Positions 18,009 to 26,181 of a stretch of DNA of 64,000 bases are shown one piece after another; the stretch's first letter is position 1, and every line of letters starts with the position of its first letter. The notes below the pieces were generated by a model. It did not search any database. It was given only the letters and a program-made list of their open reading frames with translations, and was not told the DNA's origin. The position numbers and the translations under genes are program-made. The stretch lies in the NCBI GenBank assembly GCA_964581465.1, contig CAZOOP010000014.1, positions 15,257-79,256 of the forward strand. Direction: 5' to 3'. This DNA is from WJMB01 sp964581465. GTDB lineage: Bacteria > RBG-13-66-14.

Positions 18009-18800
18009 TCAGTCAGGCTCGTAGGCGTCGAGGACGGTGGCGGCGTCGAGGGCCAGGGTGGACATCTTCAGGTGGGTCTTCTCGATACGACGGGAGTCCT
18101 CTCCGCCGAAGGCGCCGAAGAGTGGCTTGTCGGCCAGGGGCAGGGCGATCACGCACTGCAGCGAGGCGGCGAGCACCTGGTGAATCCGCGCGGTGGCGAA
18201 GGCGGCGCTGGTCTCACCGTCGATGATGTGTCCGCCCTTGATCCGCACGTACTCGCCCAGTTCGCGGTCCTGGGCCAGCATCGAGTCGGCGCTGAAGGTC
18301 CGCACGCTGTGGACGTCGACGTCGAGTTCCCCCGTGCGCTCCTTCAGCCGGGCTTCGAGTTGCAGGACCAGGCTCTCGTCGATGGTGACGCGCCAGCCGA
18401 AGGGGTCGTCTAGGAAGTGATCGGCGCCGTGGTAGCGGCTGTAGCCCTCGCCGCAGATGCTGGTACGGACTACGGCGACGTCGCCCAGGCGCATTTCGTC
18501 GTAGAGTCCGCTGGAGCGGCCGATGAGCAGGAAGCGCTCGGCTCCGCCGGTGATCAGGGTCAGCATCGCCTGCCCCACGCGGCAGGCGCCGTTGTGGGTC
18601 AGCACGACGGTCAACTCGCGACCGCCGTAGCGACCGGTGACGGCGGCAAACCAGCCGTTGTGCTCCTCGGGCTCGTCGTCCCAGAGTTTGGCGAAACTCT
18701 CCAGGGGCCAGTGGGTGCTCAGCACGACGGTGCGGGCCAGGTCGTCGGGACGACAGCCGAAGTGGGTCTGGATCAGGCGGCGGGGGTCTAGCTCGAGCAT
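18009..18800 (-). CDS. Nucleoside phosphorylase/nucleosidase family protein
   Basis: A 263-residue protein with the PNP/UDP phosphorylase (PNP_UDP_1) fold. Evidence is a sequence of family-like tracts: TVVLTHNGACRVGQAMLTLITGGAERFLLIGRSSGL resembles the 'GiG...a...e.l...ga..iir.GtaG' core, LGDVAVVRTSICGEGYSRYH resembles 'GdvVi...a..dg.s..y', and GGHIIDGETSAAFATARIHQV resembles the substrate-binding 'v.dME.Aal...a'. In place of the DMEAA motif it has DGETSAA, so the purine/uridine specificity cannot be read off. Start at 18800 follows GAGGGA. Not obviously in an operon with YitT, which ends 80 bases upstream. Confidence 0.75.
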   Translation of the reverse strand: MLELDPRRLIQTHFGCRPDDLARTVVLSTHWPLESFAKLWDDEPEEHNGWFAAVTGRYGGRELTVVLTHNGACRVGQAMLTLITGGAERFLLIGRSSGLYDEMRLGDVAVVRTSICGEGYSRYHGADHFLDDPFGWRVTIDESLVLQLEARLKERTGELDVDVHSVRTFSADSMLAQDRELGEYVRIKGGHIIDGETSAAFATARIHQVLAASLQCVIALPLADKPLFGAFGGEDSRRIEKTHLKMSTLALDAATVLDAYEPD

Positions 18801-18880
18801 GGCTTCCCTCGGGGTTACCGGTTACGGTCGATCTTATCGGTGCGATTGTAAACCGGCGGTGGCGGCGCTGACAAGGGCGC

Positions 18881-19786
18881 TCAGGCCGAACCCCGATGAC
18901 GGAAGCCGTAGCCCAGGACCTCGTGGACGTCGGTGATGGTCATGAAGGCCTGGGGATCGGCGGCGCGGACCAGCTTCTTCAGACGCTGGACCTCGCGCCG
19001 TCCGACCACGCAGTAGATCAGCGACTTTCCCTCGCCGGTGTACATCCCCTCGGCGGGGAGGCGGGTGGCGCCGCGGTTGAGCCCGGCCATGATCTGATAA
19101 TAGACGATGTCGGGTACCTCGGTGACGATCAGCGCCGCCCGGGCGTAACCGAAGCCCTCGAGCACCACGTCGATGACCTTGATCGAGACGAAAAGGGCGC
19201 CGAAGCCGTAGAGCACCAGGTCCAGGCTCTCGAAGACGAAGCCGGCGAAGAAGATGATCGCCGCGTCGAAGAACAAGAAGCTGATCCCGGTGGAGAGGCC
19301 GGTGTAACGCGAGAGCACCCGGGCCGGGATATCGGTGCCGCCGGTGGAGCCTCCGCCGCGGAAGACCAGCCCCAACCCCAGTCCCAGGAGCACCGCGCCG
19401 TAGACCGCCGCCATCAGCTTGTCCGTTGTCAGCGGCCCCAGGTTGACCACCAAGTCGAGCAGGTCGGTGAAGACGGAGTAGAGGACCATACCCACCACGG
19501 TGCGCACCCCGAAACCGCCGCCGAGGAAGCGGATTCCCACCAGGAACAGCGGCACGTTGAAGGCCAGCATGGTCACACCCACGGGGAAGCCCAGCAGGTG
19601 GTGCAGGGCGGTGGCCAGACCGCCGATACCGCCGGGGGCGATCTTGAAGGGCACCAGGAAGGCCACCAGACCGAAGCTGCCAATAGCCGCGCCGACCACG
19701 ATCAGCGCGTAGTCCCGCAGGGCGTTCTTCCAGTTGATCTCGTTGAGGCGCCCCCCGGCGCGGCGCAAGACCTTGCGAAAAGACAT
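18881..19786 (-). CDS. YitT family membrane protein
   Basis: A 301-residue integral membrane protein with five or six hydrophobic segments in the first 200 residues and a cytoplasmic DUF2179 domain in the last 85 (VLEGFGYARAALIVTEVPDIVYYQIMAGLNRGATRLPAEGMYTG..K.LIYCVV). The family signatures APGGIGGLATALHHLLGFPVG and GGGSTGGTDIPARVL are present. Function of the family is unsettled; a role in transport has been proposed. Start at 19786 follows GAGAGGT. Confidence 0.92.
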   Translation of the reverse strand: MSFRKVLRRAGGRLNEINWKNALRDYALIVVGAAIGSFGLVAFLVPFKIAPGGIGGLATALHHLLGFPVGVTMLAFNVPLFLVGIRFLGGGFGVRTVVGMVLYSVFTDLLDLVVNLGPLTTDKLMAAVYGAVLLGLGLGLVFRGGGSTGGTDIPARVLSRYTGLSTGISFLFFDAAIIFFAGFVFESLDLVLYGFGALFVSIKVIDVVLEGFGYARAALIVTEVPDIVYYQIMAGLNRGATRLPAEGMYTGEGKSLIYCVVGRREVQRLKKLVRAADPQAFMTITDVHEVLGYGFRHRGSA

Positions 19787-20292
19787 GGCGCGGACCTCTC
19801 GATAAAAACCGCGAAGCGTTGGCGACCCGCGGTGTTGAAACGCCTGACGACGCTATGGCTTGGCTCAGATGGGCGAACAATCGTTCGATCGTTGCTGACA
19901 GGGTATAAGTACGGGGGTCATCACGGCGAACTGAACCAGTATCTACTGCTGCTCAGAGTCACTACCAGCGATTAGCACTTGTTGCTCACCTTGTTGAGGG
20001 CGTCACCAAGAAAATGCGTCTGGATGATCCAAGGGCTATATCAAGCCACAGCTGTTTGTAGCCAGGTCTTCACTTACTGAGGCTGCCGAACCAACCAGCG
20101 GGATGGTCGTCTTTCCGGCTTGCCGTGGCGCGAAGTACAGTACACACCCGGGATCACGTAACAACTGCCGGGAAATGACAGTTAGTCTATCCATAATGAA
20201 TTATTTACCAAAATATTATAAGTGTATTCCAGTTCGAATGCGAGCGATAGTCGATTGAATGTGATAATCCCGGGCGGATCTTTTGTGTTTAA
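19787..20292. other. Spacer without recognised features
   Basis: About 500 bases upstream of YitT, composition between the GC-rich genes and the AT-rich repeats. I see no repeat of the families described and no credible gene. Confidence 0.45.
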
Positions 20293-20300
20293 AGCGTCTT

Positions 20301-20630
20301 GGGATCGTATACCCTATCCGGACCTGACTGTGATTGTATCCTTTTGATAATAGAGATGATGATCATCGGATACCTGTCACGGAACGGGCCGTTGAAAAGT
20401 GGCGGCGAATACGGGTCTGATCCTTGGCGATCCTTGGCGATCCCTGATACCACGGACCTGTATCTGCCCTGGCGGCAGATTGCCACAGAAACCTAAGTAT
20501 CATAATATCATGCAATAACGACATGCCAAATGAACGCTTACTGTTAGAAGGCGTATTTCAGGGCATCAATAACGGCCCGGCGGGTTGATCCCAATCAGCC
20601 TGATTTGGTCCGAGCACGATCCATGATGCC
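20301..20630 (+). mobile_element. Family A MITE, copy 3
   Basis: 330 bp, GGGATCGTATACCCTATCCG to CCATGATGCC. Flanking octamers AGCGTCTT (20293-20300) and AACGTCCT (20631-20638) match at 6 of 8. It contains a short internal tandem repeat of CCTTGGCGAT near 20423-20442. Confidence 0.75.
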
Positions 20631-20858
20631 AACGTCCTTTACCACCACTTGTTAACTGCGCCATCCGGCAGTCATGCGAAGCATCCTGTTGCCTGGATAT
20701 ACTGACGACAGCAAGGAAAGCAAAGCAGCGCACCTTGGAAGGCTGGATTCACAAGGAAGACCATACCTTGCGAAGTGATGTGATCGACCTCCGCCGTTCA
20801 AGGCGACAGTGTTGGACAACCTTCCACTTGTCGGGCGCTCATCTTCACCATGCTCTTC

Positions 20859-20890
20859 CAAAAAGGGAGCCGGACCTGCTGGCGGCTCCC
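20859..20890 (-). terminator. Terminator of the HPr-kinase-like gene
   Basis: Leftward GGGAGCCG / CGGCTCCC stem (20865-20890) and CTTTTTGG tail, 41 bases beyond the stop at 20931. Confidence 0.8.
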
Positions 20891-20930
20891 TCGGCGGCAG
20901 TGTAGTAAAAGGCGGACCCCTTTTCAACCC

Positions 20931-21752
20931 CTAGGGTGAAGGGTCGGCGGCGGTCAGTCGAGCCTCCAGTTCGACGGCGTCCAACTCCCGGGGCAGCGAG
21001 ATTCGGTACCCGGGCACAGCGACGGCGAGGTCGCGCAGCGTGTCGATGATTCGCGAGCTGAAGCGCCGCGCGTTGCCGTAGCTGACCACGGTGCGCAGCA
21101 GTCCCCTCAGCAGCAGCGGCGGCTCCAGGCGTTCCAGTTCGATGCTTGGCCCCTTCTCCAACAGCATCAGAGCGCTCAACGGAGCAACCTTTTGTCGTGG
21201 TGAGACGATGCCCAGATCGCCGCAGAAGGGAGTGTAGAGCACCCGCGGACCTTCAACGTCGAGGAGCAGGGCCGGCGCCTCATCGCTCAAAACGCTCCAG
21301 CCGCTCTCGAGCAGGTTGCGGGCCAGTGTCGTCTTGCCGGCCTCGGAGCGTCCGGTCGCCAGGCAGCCCCGGCCCGATGGAGTGACGAAGCCGGCGGCGT
21401 GGAACAGGGCGCCGTCGGGCGGCAGCAACAGCATCGCCGTCCACTGCATCAATACCCGCCCCAGCCCGATAACGTTGAGATTGCGCAACAGGACCCGACA
21501 GTCGTCGTTATACTGCTCGAGGCGGTACCAGGAACTCGTCAGGCGGCCGCCGTGGGGAGTGTAATCAACGACGGGATTCTCGTCGGTGACCCCGGCCAGC
21601 GGCCAGGGAACCTGCTCGATGACCAGCCGGCGATCGGCGGGCTCCTCGGTCAGCGCTTTGCTGAAGCGCGTCTCCACCTGGGCGAGGTAGGCCGCGGTGG
21701 CTTCGACGGCCAAAACTCCGTCGAGGAAGTGCAGGCGGAGCTCAGCGTTCAC
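20931..21752 (-). CDS. HPr-kinase/phosphorylase-like P-loop protein
   Basis: A 273-residue protein resembling the HprK-related kinases found in PqqD/radical-SAM and polysaccharide clusters, not the canonical HPr kinase. The P-loop is GRSEAGKTTLARN (about 133-145), followed by WSVLSDEAPALLL, the usual acidic motif. Preceding LLLPPDGALFHAAGFVTPSGRGCLATG matches the 'g.H.aa....g.a.l..G.sGsGKST' lead-in. It likely binds ATP; the substrate is unknown. The start is GTG 21752 with GGAGG six bases upstream, which places it 11 bases inside the end of maf, so the two are translationally coupled. Confidence 0.7.
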   Translation of the reverse strand: MNAELRLHFLDGVLAVEATAAYLAQVETRFSKALTEEPADRRLVIEQVPWPLAGVTDENPVVDYTPHGGRLTSSWYRLEQYNDDCRVLLRNLNVIGLGRVLMQWTAMLLLPPDGALFHAAGFVTPSGRGCLATGRSEAGKTTLARNLLESGWSVLSDEAPALLLDVEGPRVLYTPFCGDLGIVSPRQKVAPLSALMLLEKGPSIELERLEPPLLLRGLLRTVVSYGNARRFSSRIIDTLRDLAVAVPGYRISLPRELDAVELEARLTAADPSP

Positions 21753-22416
21753 GGGGAACCTCCAGGCCCTGGCGGCGCAGCAGCTCCAGGCTGGGTTCGA
21801 GGGGCAGGCCGATCACGTTGGAGAGGGAACCGGTCACCCCGGCGACGAGAAAGCCCCCCGGCGGTGGTTGGTAACGTCCTTCGCGGTCCCGGGCCAGGAT
21901 GTCCGCCACGGCGGGAAAGCGACCACCCAGGTCGTCCTGGACGGCGTAGGCCCCGGCCTTGTCCAGCGGCGAACCCCCGGCGACGTAAGCGGCGATCGTC
22001 CGGGTGTCGAGACTCCGCAGGCGCACCCGGCTGTCCACGCGGATCGTCCGCACCTCGCCGCCGACGACGCCGACGGCGACGCCGCCGGTGACGATATGCT
22101 CCCGACCGGAGAGCCGGGCCAGCATGGTTCGAGCCTGGGCCTCATCGGCGGGTTTGCCCAGCACCCGGCCGTCCAGGTGGACGATGGTGTCGGCGGCCAG
22201 CAACAGCTCGCCGGGTCGTCGCCGGGCGGCGACGCAGCCCAGCTTGCGCCGGGCCAGGGCCACGGCCTGGTCCGGATCGTCGTCGGGCCAGCTCTCGTCT
22301 ACGTCGGGAACGTCGATGACGAAGCGCAGGCCCAGATCGGCCAGCATCCGGCGCCGTCGGGGGCTGCCGCTGGCCAGGATGAACTCGCGACGCGTGGTGG
22401 ATCGGTCTGCGGTCAT
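21742..22416 (-). CDS. maf: Maf family nucleotide pyrophosphatase
   Basis: Maf proteins hydrolyse non-canonical or excess nucleoside triphosphates and are linked to septum control. Signatures: FILASGSPRRRRMLADLGL near the N-terminus, the DVDES strand, LLAADTIVHLDGRVLGKPAD with the catalytic Asp, LSGREHIVTGGVAV, and the closing GSLSNVIGLPLEPSLELL. Between AGAYAVQ and VTGSLSNVIGLP there are about 35 residues containing ARDREGRYQPPPGG, more than the usual dozen, so there is an insertion at this loop. It overlaps the HPr-kinase-like gene by 11 bases. Confidence 0.93.
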   Translation of the reverse strand: MTADRSTTRREFILASGSPRRRRMLADLGLRFVIDVPDVDESWPDDDPDQAVALARRKLGCVAARRRPGELLLAADTIVHLDGRVLGKPADEAQARTMLARLSGREHIVTGGVAVGVVGGEVRTIRVDSRVRLRSLDTRTIAAYVAGGSPLDKAGAYAVQDDLGGRFPAVADILARDREGRYQPPPGGFLVAGVTGSLSNVIGLPLEPSLELLRRQGLEVPRER

Positions 22417-22490
22417 AGCGGCGGGACGGCGGGGCCGTCCCGTGGTCGAAGGGGGATTGGGTTCTTGGGTCTGGCTACCCGACCGCAGTG

Positions 22491-23693
22491 TCAGCCCTCG
22501 TCGAGCTCATCGGTGGTGTCTTCACGGATCAGGCGCACCAGACCCACGCGGCGCGGGGTGGCCTTGACGACCTCCAGACGCAGGTTCTCGTAACTGACGA
22601 CCTCGCCGGGTGAGGGGATGTGTCCCAACTCGGCGATGATGAAACCGCCCAGGCTCTCGTAGTCCTCGTCGGGCAGCTCGACCTCCAGGGCTTCGTTGAG
22701 CTCGCCGATGTCGTGGCGAGCGTCGATCATCCAGCCGCCGTCCTCGAGGGGCTGAATGAGCTCCTGCTCCTCGTCGAACTCGTCTTCGATCTCGCCGACG
22801 ATCTCCTCGAGGATGTCCTCGAGGGTGATGATGCCTGCGGTGCCGCCGTACTCGTCGACGACGACGGCCATCTGGGTCTTGGAGCCCTGGAACTCTCGCA
22901 ACAGTGTGCCGATGAGCTTGGTTTCGGGCACGAAGATGGGCTCGTGGAGGAAGTCCGGGGTCAGGGGCTCGGCGCTGCGGGGATCGTCTAGCTGTAACAG
23001 CTCCTTGACGTAAAGGATGCCCAGGATGTCGTCGATGGTCTCCTGATAGACCGGCACGCGGGAGTGGCCGCGCTGGGTGATCTCGCCGGTAATCTCGGAA
23101 AGCGGGGTGTCGATATCCAGGCTGAAGACGTCGATGCGCGGGACCATGACCTCCTTGACCGTCTTCTCGGGGAAGTCGGCCAACTGGCGGGCCATCTCCC
23201 GGGCCTGGCGCTCGGCCTCGCTCTCGATGATCTCGCCGGAGGGAGCTTCCAGACCGATCAGGAAGGGGTCCTCCTCGCAGTACTGGTGACCGGTGAGACG
23301 CAGCAGGGGCCAGCCGAGGAGGCGGATCAGCAGCCAGACCGGCCAGACCAGGATCGCCGGGACCATCAGCAGGCGACGCAGCCCCTCGGCGCGGCCGTTG
23401 CGCAGGCCCAGGTTGCGCGAGAGGAGCTGGATGAAGACACCGCAGATAATCACCGCGGCGGCCAGGCCGTAGTAGGCGCTGCCGGGAACTCGGACCACGG
23501 ACTCGAAGAAGCGCACCCCGAACAGCACGGCCCCGCCCAGGGTGACGAGTTCGAGCACGGGGAACAGGCGCAGGGTAAGGGGGGATTCGCGCCGCCGGCG
23601 GCGCACCGCGAAGGCGTAGAGTGACACCGAGGTCAGGAAGGCCAGCAGCAGGCCGCCGAGGAAGAGGATCAGGTCCAGCCAGGAGGGCGTCAT
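22491..23693 (-). CDS. CorC/HlyC family CBS-pair protein (hemolysin-like)
   Basis: A 400-residue protein. The first 150 residues contain about four hydrophobic segments in the position of the DUF21/CNNM membrane domain, although I do not see the canonical DUF21 sequence. A CBS pair follows (about 175-300): VKEVMVPRIDVFSLDID, GHSRVPVYQETIDDILGILYVKELL, and MAVVVDEYGGTAGIITLEDILEEIVGEIEDE, the family hallmark. The C-terminal CorC_HlyC domain has WMIDARHDIGELNEAL and YESLGGFIIAELGHIPSPGEVVSYENLRLEVV. Members are associated with magnesium/cobalt efflux. Its ATG overlaps the TGA of a 49-codon ORF upstream. Confidence 0.9.
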   Translation of the reverse strand: MTPSWLDLILFLGGLLLAFLTSVSLYAFAVRRRRRESPLTLRLFPVLELVTLGGAVLFGVRFFESVVRVPGSAYYGLAAAVIICGVFIQLLSRNLGLRNGRAEGLRRLLMVPAILVWPVWLLIRLLGWPLLRLTGHQYCEEDPFLIGLEAPSGEIIESEAERQAREMARQLADFPEKTVKEVMVPRIDVFSLDIDTPLSEITGEITQRGHSRVPVYQETIDDILGILYVKELLQLDDPRSAEPLTPDFLHEPIFVPETKLIGTLLREFQGSKTQMAVVVDEYGGTAGIITLEDILEEIVGEIEDEFDEEQELIQPLEDGGWMIDARHDIGELNEALEVELPDEDYESLGGFIIAELGHIPSPGEVVSYENLRLEVVKATPRRVGLVRLIREDTTDELDEG

Positions 23694-23839
23694 CGGACCA
23701 CCCCCACGGCGAGGGTCGGCTGGACGGCGGTCCGGGCCGGGATGGATTGGGGAGGGGGCTCGCTGTCCTCAGCGGCGGGGGGCGTGGTCGAGGGCGAAGC
23801 TTCGCCGCCCTCGACGATGGTACTGGGCAGTTCGCTCAT
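23690..23839 (-). CDS. Possible 49-residue leader ORF coupled to the CorC/HlyC gene
   Basis: Reading leftward from ATG 23839: MSELPSTIVEGGEASPST and onwards, Pro/Ser-rich and low in complexity, stopping at 23690-23692 in ATGA overlap with the CorC/HlyC start. No family is recognised and no strong ribosome-binding site is visible. The overlap is the only real argument for translation. It may be a leader peptide or chance. Confidence 0.3.
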   Translation of the reverse strand: MSELPSTIVEGGEASPSTTPPAAEDSEPPPQSIPARTAVQPTLAVGVVR

Positions 23840-23997
23840 GTTTGTTTGGGCGGCCGGTCCGCTGCGTCGGCCCTATGCGGCCGGGCGGTCCGGACTTGGA
23901 AGGCGTTCGGGATGCGGAAGGGCTGATCGAGCCGCCAGGTCACGGCGATGTTAAAAGGGTTGGAGGAGATAGAGCTTATCACAGCGGACCCGAAGCG

Positions 23998-26181
23998 TCA
24001 ACGTTCCGCCGGGGCGGCCGCGATGAAATCCAGCAGCCGCCGGAGCTGGTGCTCGAAGAGGGGATCGCCGGCGACCTCGGGGTGACGTTCCGCGACTCCC
24101 CGGGCCAGGTCCCCGGCGGCACCGGGCTCACCGAGCAGGACCAAGTAACGGGCGGCCGTCAGCTCGGAGCGGACGCCGGGCTGCAAATGGACTATACGCT
24201 CCAGGGAACGCAGGCTCAGCGTCATGTAGAGGGTCGGCCACACCCGTTCACCCAGGGCTTCGCGCAACGGCGGATAGCCGTGCCAGCGGGCCAAGGCTGC
24301 GCCGATGCGCTCCGGCGAGGCGGCTTCTCCCGGTCCGACGGCCAAGGCCCAGACGGCATTGCGCAGGGCCGACTGGTTGGTCAGGACCTCGTTGAGCAGG
24401 CTGCCTCCGGCGACGGCTCGGGAACGAACCAACAGCTCCAGGGCTGCCGGGGCGCGGGGTCGCTCACCGGCGATCTCTAAAGAGCGCAATTGGAGCTGGC
24501 GGGCGGCGCGGAAGCGCAGGCGCTCCCAGAAGCCCTGGCCGTTGTCCAGGTAGGCGTCGCCGTCGGGAATGTCTCGCAGGCTCGGGTGGTCGGCGGCGGA
24601 CAGGTGGGGCCAGGGCGCCGGTCGATCGGCGGCGCTGTCCGCGCCGAAGGGCAGGCGGGTCGTGCCGTACTGGGGATCGCCGCGCAGGCCGTCATCGGGG
24701 TTGACCGTGACGATACCTCGCTGGATTATCAACGGCTCGGTCGGATCCGCGGCCAGCCGGGCCAGCAGAACCTCGCGCTCCTGCGGCGGCAGGGTGGGGT
24801 AACGGGGTCCCAGAGGACCGCGGTTGACGTTGCCCAGGGCGTCGAGTACCCGGATGTCGGGACGCCGGTCGAGGACCGTTGTTGCATAGAGTGGGCCGAA
24901 GAGTGCGTCGTCGCCTTCGGCCAGGCAGACCGACCCCGGCGTCAGGCAGCGTAGCTCGTCGGCGTCGGCGGCCCGCTGGAGCGCACCGGCGGGCTCACGC
25001 TTCGCGCCGAGACCCCAGTAGACCCCGGCGGCCAGGGCCGCCGCCGCTCCCAGGCCCCAGAGGACGCCGCGCAACACCCGTCGTCTCTTCAACCACAAGC
25101 CGACCTGTTTTGCGCCGGCTCCGGCGAAGACGGCGGCGACCAGCACCACGGGCAGCAGGTAGTCCAGGGGATCGACGATGCGGTAAAGCCTGAGCAGCAG
25201 GAGATTCAACGGCAAAACGGCCAGCAGCGCAGCCACCGCACCGGCGCCCCGACGGAACAGGTGGTAGAGACCCGGTGGCACCAGCAGCCACAGCGGCCAG
25301 GGCAGGGAGTCGAAGAGCGCCGCCAGGGCCGCGCCGATCAGGCCGGGCTGCTCGGCGGTCAATCCTTGGCGCAGAGTGTAGGTCTTGGCGCTCAGGTGGG
25401 CCAGCAGGTTGGGCGCCGAGCCGACCATGCCGAAGTCGTAGGCGGACGAGGCCCCGGCGCGCAGCGGCAGGTAGAGGTAGAGGGAGAGCCCCAGCAGGCC
25501 GGCGGACAGGCTCAGCGCCACCCCGGTGGTTCGCCCCCCCCGGGGCGATCGCAGCAGGCCGCGCAGCCAGGCGTAGAGGAAGAAGGGTGCCAGCGTCAGG
25601 GCCGAGAGGTGGTTGGCGAAGAGCAGTCCCAGGGTGAAAGCCAGCAGCACCGCCGGGCGGGCGTCGTCGGCGTTACGCTCCGCCGTCCTCGACCCCGGCA
25701 GGCAGCGCGTCGCCGCCCAGAGGGCCAGGGCGAGGAGCAGTTGCTGCAGGGCGTGGACCTCGAAGGTCAGCGCCTGCTCGACGACCAGCATCCCGCAGCC
25801 GAAGGCCAGCGCGCCCAGCAGCGCCGTCCGGTAACCCATCCGCAGCTCCTCCAGGGAGCGCAGGACCAACAGGGCGGCGAAGAGGGAGAAGACCAGGGAG
25901 AGCGTGTTGAAGGCCGCGTCGGGCGAGAGCCCGGCCAAGGTGCAACCGGCCAGGCGCAGGTGGCCCGTCAGCATCAGCAGGGGATAGCCGGGCGGGTGGG
26001 CCACGCCCAGTTCGGCGGCGGCGCCGGCCAGCTCCGGCGAATCACCGATGAACAGCCCGTCGGCGAGGAAGGGCAGCCGCAGGGCCAGCAGAACCAGGAT
26101 CAGCACCCAGCCCAGGCGGGCCGAGAGTCGGCGCTCTTCCTGATGGGCGGCGAGTCCGGGGGAGCGTTCCGGAGCCTTCAT
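23998..26181 (-). CDS. DUF2723 family membrane protein (GT-C glycosyltransferase-like)
   Basis: A 727-residue protein. The N-terminal 180 residues match DUF2723, grouped with protein O-mannosyltransferase-like GT-C enzymes: DSPELAGAAAELGVAHPPGYPLLMLTGHL carries the early-loop acidic residue and the HPPGYP signature. About ten hydrophobic segments extend to residue 410. The remaining 300 residues are soluble and helical, resembling a TPR-like or extracytoplasmic domain, with LLDFIAAAP at the end. The start ATG 26181 overlaps the stop of the ABC exporter by 4 bases (ATGA), with GGGAG upstream. A role in transferring sugar from a lipid carrier is a family-based inference; no acceptor is evident. 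Confidence 0.85.
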   Translation of the reverse strand: MKAPERSPGLAAHQEERRLSARLGWVLILVLLALRLPFLADGLFIGDSPELAGAAAELGVAHPPGYPLLMLTGHLRLAGCTLAGLSPDAAFNTLSLVFSLFAALLVLRSLEELRMGYRTALLGALAFGCGMLVVEQALTFEVHALQQLLLALALWAATRCLPGSRTAERNADDARPAVLLAFTLGLLFANHLSALTLAPFFLYAWLRGLLRSPRGGRTTGVALSLSAGLLGLSLYLYLPLRAGASSAYDFGMVGSAPNLLAHLSAKTYTLRQGLTAEQPGLIGAALAALFDSLPWPLWLLVPPGLYHLFRRGAGAVAALLAVLPLNLLLLRLYRIVDPLDYLLPVVLVAAVFAGAGAKQVGLWLKRRRVLRGVLWGLGAAAALAAGVYWGLGAKREPAGALQRAADADELRCLTPGSVCLAEGDDALFGPLYATTVLDRRPDIRVLDALGNVNRGPLGPRYPTLPPQEREVLLARLAADPTEPLIIQRGIVTVNPDDGLRGDPQYGTTRLPFGADSAADRPAPWPHLSAADHPSLRDIPDGDAYLDNGQGFWERLRFRAARQLQLRSLEIAGERPRAPAALELLVRSRAVAGGSLLNEVLTNQSALRNAVWALAVGPGEAASPERIGAALARWHGYPPLREALGERVWPTLYMTLSLRSLERIVHLQPGVRSELTAARYLVLLGEPGAAGDLARGVAERHPEVAGDPLFEHQLRRLLDFIAAAPAER

